Below, in pieces: positions 27,401-35,147 of a stretch of 52,101 bases of DNA. Under the pieces are notes generated by a model, which saw nothing but the letters and a program-made list of their open reading frames with translations, did no database searches and was not told the DNA's origin. The position numbers and the translations under genes are program-made. Origin of the DNA: Pontibacillus salipaludis (GTDB lineage Bacteria > Bacillota > Bacilli > Bacillales > BH030062); assembly GCF_014642405.1 (NCBI RefSeq), contig NZ_BMIN01000026.1:1-52101 (forward strand), in the 5' to 3' direction. Numbering within the stretch: the first letter of the stretch is position 1; each line of letters opens with the position of its first letter.

Positions 27401-28002
27401 ACTTCATCATCGAAAAGTTCGATCCGCAATGGGTTCGGTTGGGTTAACGGATAAATGTCCATAATGCCACCACGCATGCTAAACTCTCCTGGAGCAGATA
27501 CCATATCAGCACGCTCATAGCCCATGTCGATTAATTGCTTCATGTACGTTTCTATCTCAATGACGCCGCCTACTTTAAACGGGAGTTGATAGTTTTCCCA
27601 ATAAGAAGTTGGAGGCAAAATTCGTTTAAGTGCCGCAACAGGGGCAATTAGAATTCCTGACTTACTTTGAGACCAATGATTTAACGCCTCAATTCGTTCA
27701 CTTCTCAGCTCAGGACTAGCTACTGCGATCTCTGAGGCAATCAACTCATTCACTGGATATAAGTGAACTTGATCAGCATCTGTTAAGCCTAGTAAATCTT
27801 CGTATAACTGTTGAGCTTGCATGAGCTGATGAGTAACAACTAAAACAGGGCGCTTAGCTGATTCTTCAAGGAGTGAAATTAACACTCCTCTTGAAGAACC
27901 TGACAGCCCTGAAACAAACTGTTCTTTCATACCTGATGAAAACCCCGATAGAATGGAGTGGATATCATCTTGTTGTGTTAGAAATTGCTTAAGTCCTTGC
28001 AA
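24475..28002 (-). CDS. mfd: Transcription-repair coupling factor Mfd
   Basis: Mfd removes RNA polymerase stalled at DNA damage and recruits UvrA. The 1175-residue protein has an N-terminal UvrB-like region, the polymerase-interacting domain ([22 protein letters not shown], about 495-515), and a RecG-type helicase core with Walker A [11 protein letters not shown], the DEEQ box [22 protein letters not shown] and the QLRGRVGRS motif VI, then the C-terminal autoinhibitory domain. Its ATG is followed closely by [10 protein letters not shown] as in relatives. It follows fin after a terminator. Confidence 0.97.
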   Translation of the reverse strand: [1175 protein letters not shown]

Positions 28003-28034
28003 TCTGTTCCCCCCCCTTAATCCTCACACTCCAT

Positions 28035-28064
28035 ACAAAAATGCTTTGGCTCATTTACCAAAGC
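28035..28064 (-). terminator. Terminator after fin
   Basis: The stem GCTTTGG/CCAAAGC with an 8-base loop is followed by ATTTTTG on the minus strand, between fin and mfd. It is modest in strength, so mfd may receive read-through. Confidence 0.65.
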
Positions 28065-28076
28065 GAACATGTAAAC

Positions 28077-28307
28077 TTAATGAATAAAGAAATCAAGTTC
28101 ATGATAGTGAGGATTTTCTTCTAATGATTCTTGGCAATCTTCACATATAGTGCGCACCATCACATCACCGTTCTCGTGATAGCTCACCATATCTAAAAGC
28201 TCCTCCTCATTTAAAGAAGTAAGCCCAAGTTCAACGGAATCAAGCACATCTTGTGACAGCTCTCCCATTTCCTTCTTACAATGACGACATTGGTATTTAA
28301 CGGCCAT
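28077..28307 (-). CDS. fin: Anti-SigF factor Fin (YabK)
   Basis: Fin is a small zinc-binding protein made in the forespore that inhibits SigF, helping the switch to SigG. The 76-residue protein has paired cysteines CRHC (about 7-10) and CEDC (about 55-58), the conserved DMVSYHENGDV and ENPHYHELDFFI at the end. Length is the same as in B. subtilis. AGGAGG precedes the ATG. A SigF promoter upstream agrees with the feedback role. Confidence 0.95.
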   Translation of the reverse strand: MAVKYQCRHCKKEMGELSQDVLDSVELGLTSLNEEELLDMVSYHENGDVMVRTICEDCQESLEENPHYHELDFFIH

Positions 28308-28338
28308 TTATATCCTCCTAAAACTAGCTGTTTGCCAC

Positions 28339-28368
28339 TAGTTTGTCCGAAATATAAAGGCGATATAC
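28339..28368 (-). promoter_or_regulatory. SigF-type promoter of fin
   Basis: On the minus strand, GTATA (28364-28368) and GGACAAACTA (28339-28348) are 15 bases apart, a full match to GYWTA-N15/16-GGNNANAHTR. It lies about 30 bases before the fin start. Confidence 0.8.
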
Positions 28369-28396
28369 GAATTCACAGAAGCTCTGTTGCTAAAGA

Positions 28397-28957
28397 TTAT
28401 TTATTAAACTCATTCATAACCTCTAGAAAACCCTTCTCCATCCAAGCTTCACACGCATCAGCAGCTTTTTGAATACTCTCTTTAGCAGCGGCTAAATCTT
28501 CCCCTTGGAATTTCCCCAAAACATAATCAGGGACTGGCATAGGCCCACTAGGACGCCCAACCCCAATTCTTATGCGCGGGAACTCTTTTGTATCTAATTG
28601 ATCAATGGTAGAACGAATGCCGTTATGGCCACCGTGACCACCTTTTTGACGTAAACGAACCTTACCAGGAGGTAAATCTAGATCATCATAGATGACAACT
28701 ATATCTTCCGGGTTCAGATCATAGTATTCCATTAAAGGACGAATGGATTCTCCGGACAGATTCATGTAAGTAAGGGGTTTTAAGAGCATAACCTTCTCCC
28801 CACCAAGTCGTTCGACTGTATGCTGTCCTTTGTACTTTTCTTTATCTAATTTCCAATTATGTCGTCTTAACAATTCATCAATGACCATAAAACCAATGTT
28901 ATGTCGCGTTTCTTCAAATTTAGGTCCTGGATTTCCAAGTCCAATAATACACTTCAT
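28397..28957 (-). CDS. pth: Peptidyl-tRNA hydrolase
   Basis: Pth frees tRNA from peptidyl-tRNA that drops off ribosomes. The 186-residue protein has GLGNPGPKFEETRHNIGFMVID with the catalytic histidine (about residue 19), KPLTYMNLSG, VIYDDLDLPPGKVRLRQKGG and HGGHNGIRSTI. In B. subtilis this is spoVC. It lies between ctc and fin, and a terminator after ctc suggests partly separate transcription. Confidence 0.97.
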   Translation of the reverse strand: MKCIIGLGNPGPKFEETRHNIGFMVIDELLRRHNWKLDKEKYKGQHTVERLGGEKVMLLKPLTYMNLSGESIRPLMEYYDLNPEDIVVIYDDLDLPPGKVRLRQKGGHGGHNGIRSTIDQLDTKEFPRIRIGVGRPSGPMPVPDYVLGKFQGEDLAAAKESIQKAADACEAWMEKGFLEVMNEFNK

Positions 28958-29084
28958 CTAATCACTCTCTTCTTTGATACATCTTGATTCGTTCTATTCA
29001 CATCTTATTATAATCGAAAAAGAAGAGTCTAAAGCGTTGCTCTTTTACTTCTTCAATTCTCTCATATAATCCTTCTTTACGTGT

Positions 29085-29116
29085 AAAAAGAGACGTAACC
29101 TTTTGGGTTACGTCTC
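29085..29116 (-). terminator. Terminator after ctc
   Basis: A perfect 11-bp stem (GAGACGTAACC and complement) with a 5-base loop is followed by TTTTTAC on the minus strand. Confidence 0.85.
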
Positions 29117-29134
29117 ATATCCAACCGAAGAATG

Positions 29135-29788
29135 TTAGGCTTCTTCGCTCTCTTCCGCTTCGTCATCATCTTTTTGATTAATGACTTCTGGTTCAACATC
29201 TCCATCTTGAGTTTCGCCTGGCTCGACGATCTCCTCAGTTTGTGGAGGCAAGATGGTAACAATTGTTGTGGTCTCATCTTGTGTGATTTCATAGTTTTTA
29301 CCAGCTTTCACATCACTTACAAGAAGACTGTCACCTACTTCTAGGTTTGATACGTCTAGGGTAATTTCTTCAGGAATATTATTCGGCTTAGCGCGAATTG
29401 CAAGTTCATGAAGTGGTTGAGATAGAATCCCACCGTCTTTCACGCCCTGTGCATCTCCTTCTAAATGAATCGCTACCTCTACATCAATTTCTTGACTCAT
29501 ATCAACCATATAGAAATCAGCATGATATAGCTCGTTACGAATCGGCTCAATTTGATAATCATGTAACATTACGTCTACTGGTTTTTTACCTTCTATATCA
29601 AGAGAAATAATAGCGTTTTTCCCTTCATCACGTACTGTCATTAATAATTCTAAGCTGTTCACCGATACCGCAATTGGCTCTTTGTCTTTTCCATAAACAA
29701 CTGCTGGAACCAGTCCGGACTTACGAAGCTCATTTTTAGTCGAACGTTTGAAATCATTTCTCGTATTCGCTTTAACTGTTACTGCCAC
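29135..29788 (-). CDS. ctc: Ribosomal protein bL25, general stress form Ctc
   Basis: Ctc binds 5S rRNA in the large subunit. The protein has 217 residues from this start. The L25 domain spans about 1-90 (KNELRKSGLVPAVVYGK, DVMLHDYQIEPIRNELYHADF), the Ctc/TL5 domain about 95-190, and a very acidic tail (about 190-217) follows. I chose the GTG three codons after the first possible one because GGAGGG is then 8 bases upstream. A SigB-like promoter precedes it, as in B. subtilis, where ctc is a stress gene. Confidence 0.94.
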   Translation of the reverse strand: MAVTVKANTRNDFKRSTKNELRKSGLVPAVVYGKDKEPIAVSVNSLELLMTVRDEGKNAIISLDIEGKKPVDVMLHDYQIEPIRNELYHADFYMVDMSQEIDVEVAIHLEGDAQGVKDGGILSQPLHELAIRAKPNNIPEEITLDVSNLEVGDSLLVSDVKAGKNYEITQDETTTIVTILPPQTEEIVEPGETQDGDVEPEVINQKDDDEAEESEEA

Positions 29789-29832
29789 GTTTATCACCCT
29801 CCAAAGAATTATAAAGCTTCTAATGATTTATA

Positions 29833-29857
29833 ATTCCCTTTTCAGGTGGGCATAAAC
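29833..29857 (-). promoter_or_regulatory. SigB-type promoter of ctc
   Basis: On the minus strand, GTTTAT (29852-29857) and GGGAAT (29833-29838) are 13 bases apart; the SigB consensus is GTTTAA-N13/14-GGGTAT. It lies in the gap after prs. It is notable in a window that also encodes a YtvA-like SigB-pathway sensor. Confidence 0.7.
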
Positions 29858-29880
29858 CTTATTTTTAGAAAAAAGGTAAA

Positions 29881-30837
29881 TTAATCAAATAATACACTGA
29901 TTGATTTACGCTCGTGAACGCGAGTGATTGCTTCACTAATTAGTTCACCAACAGAAAGTTCGGTAATCTTATCGATACGTTTTTCATCTTTAAGAGGGAT
30001 TGTATTCGTAACAACAAGCTCTTTAATTTTAGAATTGTCGATTCGCTCAATAGCCGGTCCAGAAAGGACAGGGTGTGTACAACAAGCATAAACTTCTTTT
30101 GCTCCATTTTCGATAAGAGCATTAGCAGCTAGCGTAATCGTGCCTGCTGTATCAATAATATCATCAATTAAGATCGCTGTTTTTCCTTCAATGTTACCAA
30201 CAATGTTCATGACTTCAGAAACGTTTGGACGAGGACGACGCTTATCAATAATCGCAATTGGAGCTTTCAAGCGGTCTGCCATCTTACGCGCACGTGTCAC
30301 ACCACCATGGTCAGGAGAAACAATGACAACATCCTCGAAATTCTTCTCTTCGAAGTAGTCAGAAAGAAGTGGCACACCAACTAGATGATCAATTGGAACA
30401 TCGAAGAAACCTTGGATCTGAGGAGCGTGTAAGTCTAGCATAATTACTCGGCTTGCTCCAGCAGTTTGAAGAAGGTTCGCGACTAGCTTGGATGTAATCG
30501 GCTCACGAGAGCGCGCTTTACGGTCCTGACGTGCATAACCATAGTATGGCATTACGATGTTGATTGAACGAGCAGAAGCACGTTTCAATGCATCAATCAT
30601 AATAAGTAACTCCATAATATGTTGGTTTACTGGCTCTGAAGTTGATTGAATTACGTATACATCGCACCCACGTACACTTTCTTCAATATTAATTTGTACT
30701 TCTCCATCACTAAAACTTGTTACCGTACACTTTCCTAATTCTGTTCCAATATTTTCTGCAATTTCTTGAGCAAGAGTTGGATTTGAATTAAGAGAAAAAA
30801 CCTTTAAAGCTGGATCTTTATATTGAGAAGTAGCCAT
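29881..30837 (-). CDS. prs: Ribose-phosphate pyrophosphokinase (PRPP synthetase)
   Basis: Prs makes PRPP from ribose-5-phosphate and ATP for purines, pyrimidines, histidine and NAD. The protein has 318 residues from this start. It shows [51 protein letters not shown] and the PRPP site [14 protein letters not shown]. The ATG at 30837 follows GGAGGT by 9 bases; upstream in-frame codons are unsupported. It is 16 bases after glmU and lies close to purR, which regulates purine genes. Confidence 0.97.
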   Translation of the reverse strand: MATSQYKDPALKVFSLNSNPTLAQEIAENIGTELGKCTVTSFSDGEVQINIEESVRGCDVYVIQSTSEPVNQHIMELLIMIDALKRASARSINIVMPYYGYARQDRKARSREPITSKLVANLLQTAGASRVIMLDLHAPQIQGFFDVPIDHLVGVPLLSDYFEEKNFEDVVIVSPDHGGVTRARKMADRLKAPIAIIDKRRPRPNVSEVMNIVGNIEGKTAILIDDIIDTAGTITLAANALIENGAKEVYACCTHPVLSGPAIERIDNSKIKELVVTNTIPLKDEKRIDKITELSVGELISEAITRVHERKSISVLFD

Positions 30838-30853
30838 CGCTAAAAAACCTCCA

Positions 30854-32233
30854 TTAATCTTTTTTCGATTCATTTATTTTATCTGCGTAGCCATCCTTGT
30901 TCGTCTGACGAGAGCGAGCAATGGATAAAGCACGGTCCGGTACATCATCTGTGATTGTGGAACCTGCTGCTACATAAGCACCGTGACCTACAGTAACAGG
31001 TGCTACCAAATTAGAATTACAACCAATAAACGCATCATCTTGAATGGTCGTTAAATGTTTATTCTGACCATCATAATTTACTGTAATTGTTCCGCAACCA
31101 ATATTCACTCCACTGCCAACCTCTGCATCACCAATGTAGCTAAGGTGCGAGGCTTTACTACCTTCACCAAAGGAAACTTTCTTTAACTCTACAAAGTTTC
31201 CAACTTTAACGTCATCAGAAAGAGTTGATGCTGGACGAATATGAGCGTAAGGACCAATGGTTACACGATTGCCAATTTGACTTTCATGAGCCACACTTTG
31301 CTTAATAATTGTATCTTGTCCAACTGTACAATTAATAATTTCAGTATGAGGGCCAATCTCTGCTCCTGTAGCAATATAAGTACTTCCTTTAAGGACACTA
31401 CCAGGATAAAGAATAGCATCTTGTTCAATTTTAACATCTAGTCCAATATACGTGTGATCAGGATCTATTAGAGTTACACCATTCTTCATGTGGCTCTCGT
31501 TAATACGACGTTGCATAGCTTTCTCAGCACGAGATAAAGCAACTCGATCATTTACACCTAGTGTTTCATTAAAGTTCTTTGATTGATAGGCCGCGATCTT
31601 CTCATCTTTGTTTTTTAAGATTTCAATAACATCAGGTAAATAGTATTCTCCCTGAGCATTATCATTCGAAACGTTTTGCAGCGATTCAAATAGGGCTTCG
31701 TTATCAAAACAATAGATAGCTGTGTTAATCTCTTGAACCTCTTGTTCTTCTACAGAAGCATCTTTATGTTCGACAATACGAGAAACATCACCCTGCTCAT
31801 TACGGATTACTCGTCCGTAACCAGTCGGGTCTTCTGCATGAGCTGTTAGAACGGTTACCTTAGCTTGCTCTTGTTCATGGTATTGGAACACAGACTCAAG
31901 TGTTTCAGCCGTGAGTAGAGGGGTATCGGCCGCTACAACAAGTGTTGTACCTTTATTGGCTCCAAGGATAGGTTCAGCTTGTTGAACAGCATGTCCTGTT
32001 CCAAGCTGCTCCTCTTGAACAACAAATTGGCTTTTCGTACCGATTTGGTTTCGAACCTCATCAGCACTACGCCCAACTACTGTTATAATTTCATCTAGTT
32101 GAAGAGACGATAATTGATCAATTACATGTTGCACCATAGGCTTACCGCATACAGGATGCAATACTTTCGTTAGAGACGATTTCATACGTGTCCCTTGTCC
32201 GGCTGCCAATACAATAGCGTAGCGATTATTCAT
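30854..32233 (-). CDS. glmU: Bifunctional UDP-N-acetylglucosamine pyrophosphorylase / glucosamine-1-phosphate acetyltransferase
   Basis: GlmU makes UDP-GlcNAc for peptidoglycan. The protein has 459 residues from this start. The N-terminal uridyltransferase has [20 protein letters not shown] and GTGHAVQQA; the C-terminal left-handed beta-helix (about 252-450) has the repeating hexapeptides and [22 protein letters not shown]. The ATG is preceded by GGAGGT 6 bases upstream; a codon nine positions earlier is rejected. It leads a glmU-prs transcript with a visible promoter. Confidence 0.97.
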   Translation of the reverse strand: MNNRYAIVLAAGQGTRMKSSLTKVLHPVCGKPMVQHVIDQLSSLQLDEIITVVGRSADEVRNQIGTKSQFVVQEEQLGTGHAVQQAEPILGANKGTTLVVAADTPLLTAETLESVFQYHEQEQAKVTVLTAHAEDPTGYGRVIRNEQGDVSRIVEHKDASVEEQEVQEINTAIYCFDNEALFESLQNVSNDNAQGEYYLPDVIEILKNKDEKIAAYQSKNFNETLGVNDRVALSRAEKAMQRRINESHMKNGVTLIDPDHTYIGLDVKIEQDAILYPGSVLKGSTYIATGAEIGPHTEIINCTVGQDTIIKQSVAHESQIGNRVTIGPYAHIRPASTLSDDVKVGNFVELKKVSFGEGSKASHLSYIGDAEVGSGVNIGCGTITVNYDGQNKHLTTIQDDAFIGCNSNLVAPVTVGHGAYVAAGSTITDDVPDRALSIARSRQTNKDGYADKINESKKD

Positions 32234-32264
32234 GAAGAAACCTCCATCCTTTTTATCCATTACG

Positions 32265-32293
32265 AATATATCTTAAAACCGTACTATTTTCAA
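32265..32293 (-). promoter_or_regulatory. SigA promoter of glmU-prs with a PurBox-like spacer
   Basis: On the minus strand, TTGAAA (32288-32293) and TATATT (32265-32270) are 17 bases apart. Bases 32275-32287 on the plus strand read AAAACCGTACTAT, one mismatch from the PurBox consensus AWWWCCGAACWWT, so PurR could repress here. Only one box was found, while PurR normally uses two. Confidence 0.7.
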
Positions 32294-32413
32294 CAAAGAA
32301 AAGATTATGAGAACGGCTTCACAGCTTATTATGCAGGACTTTTAGAGGGATCAGCGCAGCCACCCTCCTATATCCACCACATATATGTAATAAATTCCCT
32401 ATAAGAGTGTTTA

Positions 32414-32447
32414 TCATAAAAAAGAAGCCTAATCTGTGATTAGACTC
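32414..32447 (-). terminator. Terminator after spoVG
   Basis: The stem AGTCTAATC/GATTAGGCT (one G-T pair) with a 3-base loop is followed by TCTTTTTT on the minus strand. Confidence 0.8.
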
Positions 32448-32467
32448 CTGATGTTTCTTGCAAAGCA

Positions 32468-32764
32468 TTAGGAAGCTCCAGCTTCTTCATACTCCACTTC
32501 TTCTTCAACTTGTCCCGCTCGATGATACTCTTCTAACACAGCGTCTTGAATCTTTCCACGTGTGCCAGAGTTAATTGGATGGGCAATATCACGAAATTCT
32601 CCATCTGGAGTACGTTTGCTCGGCATCGCCACAAACAAACCATTGTTGCCATCAATTACTCGAATGTCGTGAACAACAAATTCACCATCCAACGTAATAG
32701 AAGCAATTGCTCGCATTCTTCCTTCAGTATTAACGCGTCGTAGTCTCACGTCAGTTACTTCCAT
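32468..32764 (-). CDS. spoVG: SpoVG, septation and RNA-binding regulator
   Basis: The 98-residue protein matches SpoVG throughout: [40 protein letters not shown] and [17 protein letters not shown], with an acidic tail. It affects septation and sporulation and binds RNA in relatives. AAGGTGG precedes the ATG. The SigH promoter upstream is a near-textbook match. B. subtilis has yabJ between purR and spoVG; here it is absent. Confidence 0.97.
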   Translation of the reverse strand: MEVTDVRLRRVNTEGRMRAIASITLDGEFVVHDIRVIDGNNGLFVAMPSKRTPDGEFRDIAHPINSGTRGKIQDAVLEEYHRAGQVEEEVEYEEAGAS

Positions 32765-32805
32765 TATTTGTCACCACCTTTTTCCATAGGAACTTATTTA
32801 CCAAT

Positions 32806-32832
32806 ATTCAACAAAACTACTTGAATTCCTTC
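32806..32832 (-). promoter_or_regulatory. SigH-type promoter of spoVG
   Basis: On the minus strand, GAAGGAATT (32824-32832) and GTTGAAT (32806-32812) are 11 bases apart, fitting RNAGGAWWW-N11/12-RNNGAAT. The A/T-rich stretch upstream (32833-32880) resembles the AbrB-bound region known for spoVG. Confidence 0.85.
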
Positions 32833-32943
32833 TTAAATATAAAAAAAATTAAGTTTTTCTAACAATATCCAAAATAGTAAACCCTTTGTACGATTATATA
32901 GCCCGTGCTTGTCCTCTCTCGAAAGGATATCGGTCTATTATAC

Positions 32944-32978
32944 AAAAAGAAGAATGCACGATGTGCATTCTTCTTTTT
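32944..32978 (-). terminator. Terminator after purR
   Basis: The stem AAGAAGAATGCAC and complement with a 3-base loop has flanking A and T runs and begins at the purR stop codon. Confidence 0.85.
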
Positions 32979-32979
32979 A

Positions 32980-33795
32980 TTACGATTGAAACATTGTACC
33001 TCTGTGTACTTCGATTTTTTTTTCTTTAATATCTACGTTATTTATTTGAAGTAAAGAAACATAATCTTGCACAACCCGTTCCTCATCTTCATCTTCTGCT
33101 TCAGCTAGAACGCCAATCCCCGCTACGTTTGCTTCAAATTCAGCCAACAAGCTCTTCATACCGTCTATTGTGCCTCCAGCTTTCATAAAGTCATCAATAA
33201 TTAAGACATTAGAACCTTTTTGAAGGCTGCGCTTAGGTAAAACCATCGTTTGAATCTTTCTTGAAGAGCCTGATACATAATTGATACTCACTGTTGATCC
33301 TTCTGTAACTTTCGGATCACGACGTACAATGACCACAGGAACATTTAGGAACGATGCAACAGCATAAGCTAACGGAATCCCTTTTGTCGCTACCGTCATA
33401 ATAACATCCACATTTTCACTCGAAAAATGAGTTGCAAACAAACGACCAATATTTCGAATCGTTTCCGGGTCACCTAAGAGATCGCTCATAAATAAGTACC
33501 CACCTGGTAATAAACGCTCAGGATCTTCTAATTGCTTTGCCAATAAATCTGCAAAACTCTCGCTATTTTCCTTAGAGTTAAACGGGATGAATTTCACTCC
33601 TCCCGCAGCACCAGCCACGGTTTGCAACTCTCCTATCCCTTGCTTTTGAAACATCTGATTAATAATGCCTAAATCCTCACTTACAGAAGATTTCGCAGCA
33701 TCATAAGCCTCTGTAAAGAAGGGCAAAGATACAAGTTGTTGGGGATGTTCCAATAAATAATATGTCATTCCGACCAATCGTTCACTTCTTTTCAT
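32980..33795 (-). CDS. purR: Pur operon repressor PurR
   Basis: PurR represses purine genes when PRPP is low. The protein has 271 residues from this start. The N-terminal winged helix (KRSERLVGMTYYLLEHPQQL) precedes a type I phosphoribosyltransferase domain with the PRPP loop NVLIIDDFMKAGGTIDG (about 198-214). The ATG fits GAGGT 6 bases upstream; a GTG two codons earlier overlaps the site. A PurBox-like sequence lies in the leader, suggesting autoregulation. The absence of yabJ leaves purR as the gene between ispE and spoVG. Confidence 0.96.
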   Translation of the reverse strand: MKRSERLVGMTYYLLEHPQQLVSLPFFTEAYDAAKSSVSEDLGIINQMFQKQGIGELQTVAGAAGGVKFIPFNSKENSESFADLLAKQLEDPERLLPGGYLFMSDLLGDPETIRNIGRLFATHFSSENVDVIMTVATKGIPLAYAVASFLNVPVVIVRRDPKVTEGSTVSINYVSGSSRKIQTMVLPKRSLQKGSNVLIIDDFMKAGGTIDGMKSLLAEFEANVAGIGVLAEAEDEDEERVVQDYVSLLQINNVDIKEKKIEVHRGTMFQS

Positions 33796-33807
33796 ATCCA
33801 CACCTCA

Positions 33808-33820
33808 AAAACCGAATATT
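33808..33820. promoter_or_regulatory. PurBox-like site in the purR leader
   Basis: The plus strand reads AAAACCGAATATT, one mismatch from AWWWCCGAACWWT. It lies just upstream of the purR ribosome-binding site. A second box in the opposite orientation was not evident. Confidence 0.4.
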
Positions 33821-33849
33821 TTCATTTAATATAACAGTTTTATACGGGT

Positions 33850-34719
33850 TTAATCAAGGGGAACTCGCCCACCAAGCATACGAACAACGTACACTTCATC
33901 ACAAAATCCTCTCAATCCATTATAAATACGCTGAGCGCGAGATTCGTGTTGTACCAATCCAAACACCGTCGGTCCACTTCCGCTCATCAGAACCGCATCT
34001 GCCCCAAACTCATGCATATGTTCTTTAATCTGTTGAACATCACTGTGTAATTGAACTGTAACTGGTTCTAACACATTACCAACTCGATCACAGATTCCCT
34101 GGTAATCTTCCCGCTTTATTGCCTCTATCATTGCAGGAATATCAGGATGACTTGCTTCATCTAAGTTTAAATTTTCGTAAATGGCTTGAGTAGAAACACC
34201 AATCGTTGGCTTGGCTAACACAACCCAGCAAGCCGGCGGAGCAGGTAACTTCTCAACCTTCTCACCTCTCCCAGTCGCCCTTGCTGTCCCTCCATGAACA
34301 CAAAAAGAAACATCAGAACCAATACGAGCCCCAATATCCGCTAATTCTTCCAGACTTAATTCCAACTGCCACAACCGATTCAACCCTCTCAGAACCGCCG
34401 CAGCATCACTACTACCACCCGCAAGACCAGCAGCTACAGGAATCTGTTTTTCAATATAAATCTCTACACCTTCCCTAATGCCAAACCTATCTTTCAATAC
34501 TTGAGCAGCCTGAAAAGCAAGATTACGATGATCACTCGGAACAAACCGATTTTCCGAAACAATCAGAATCTCATCAGTTCTCAAAGGACTTAACTCAATG
34601 CGATCAGACAAATCAATCGTCGTCATAATCATATCCACTTCATGATACTGATCCGGACGCTTATACAAAACATCCAACGCTAAATTAATCTTAGCCGGCG
34701 CCTTCTCCAAAAAACGCAT
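33850..34719 (-). CDS. ispE: 4-diphosphocytidyl-2-C-methyl-D-erythritol kinase
   Basis: IspE phosphorylates CDP-methylerythritol in the non-mevalonate isoprenoid pathway. The 289-residue GHMP kinase has [11 protein letters not shown] at the start, the ATP loop [20 protein letters not shown] (about 91-110) and the C-terminal [17 protein letters not shown] precedes the ATG. It sits between sspF and purR as in B. subtilis, but the gap towards sspF is enlarged by repeats. Confidence 0.96.
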   Translation of the reverse strand: MRFLEKAPAKINLALDVLYKRPDQYHEVDMIMTTIDLSDRIELSPLRTDEILIVSENRFVPSDHRNLAFQAAQVLKDRFGIREGVEIYIEKQIPVAAGLAGGSSDAAAVLRGLNRLWQLELSLEELADIGARIGSDVSFCVHGGTARATGRGEKVEKLPAPPACWVVLAKPTIGVSTQAIYENLNLDEASHPDIPAMIEAIKREDYQGICDRVGNVLEPVTVQLHSDVQQIKEHMHEFGADAVLMSGSGPTVFGLVQHESRAQRIYNGLRGFCDEVYVVRMLGGRVPLD

Positions 34720-34772
34720 ACCATCACCTGCTTCTTCGCATTAATTATGGATAAATTGTATCATAATTAAAA

Positions 34773-34889
34773 GAAAAGCGCAGGCGGGTCGGTCAGGGCC
34801 GTACGGATAAGCAAGCTGCTGCAAGTCTGCCTAGCAGACTGGAAGTAGATTGCTTATCGCGCTAGGCCCTACCCGCCGGAGCTAGATCC
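34773..34889. repeat. GAAAAGCGCAGGCG...GGAGCTAGATC repeat, unit 1
   Basis: A 117-base unit begins GAAAAGCGCAGGCG and ends GGAGCTAGATC. Its ends pair (GGCGGGT...ACCCGCC, GGGCC...GGCCC, GATAAGCAA...TTGCTTATC), so it folds as a long hairpin. Units 2 and 3 follow directly. Similar elements occur in many Bacillaceae as I recall. Confidence 0.8.
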
Positions 34890-34890
34890 A

Positions 34891-35007
34891 GAAAAGCGCA
34901 GGCGACTGTTCAGCCCCGTACGGATAAGACAGCTTTTCGGAAAAGGCGGTTAGCCTTTGGAGAAAAGATGTCTTATCTCGCTAGGGGCTAGGAGCCGGAG
35001 CTAGATC
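34891..35007. repeat. GAAAAGCGCAGGCG...GGAGCTAGATC repeat, unit 2
   Basis: The second unit has the same ends and the same hairpin plan as unit 1, but a different middle (ACAGCTTTTC...GAAAAGATGT, AGCCCCGTACGGATAAG...CTTATCTCGCTAGGGGCT). Complementarity is kept although the paired sequences differ from unit 1. Confidence 0.8.
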
Positions 35008-35009
35008 AT

Positions 35010-35113
35010 GAAAAGCGCAGGCGGGTCGGTCAGCAAAAGAGGAAGTTCGACTAAGACCGTCACGTCAATAACCAACGTCGAACGAACCCACCTGGTGTGG
35101 GGCCGGAGAGACA
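35010..35113. repeat. Chimeric repeat unit 3 with inserted 67-bp module
   Basis: It starts like units 1 and 2 (GAAAAGCGCAGGCGGGTCGG), but the centre is replaced at 35038-35105 by a module that recurs at 41347-41414 inside an unrelated repeat. A shortened fourth start (GAAAAGCACAAGCGACTG) follows at 35119. Confidence 0.8.
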
Positions 35114-35147
35114 CCCTCGAAAAGCACAAGCGACTGCAAAAACCATT

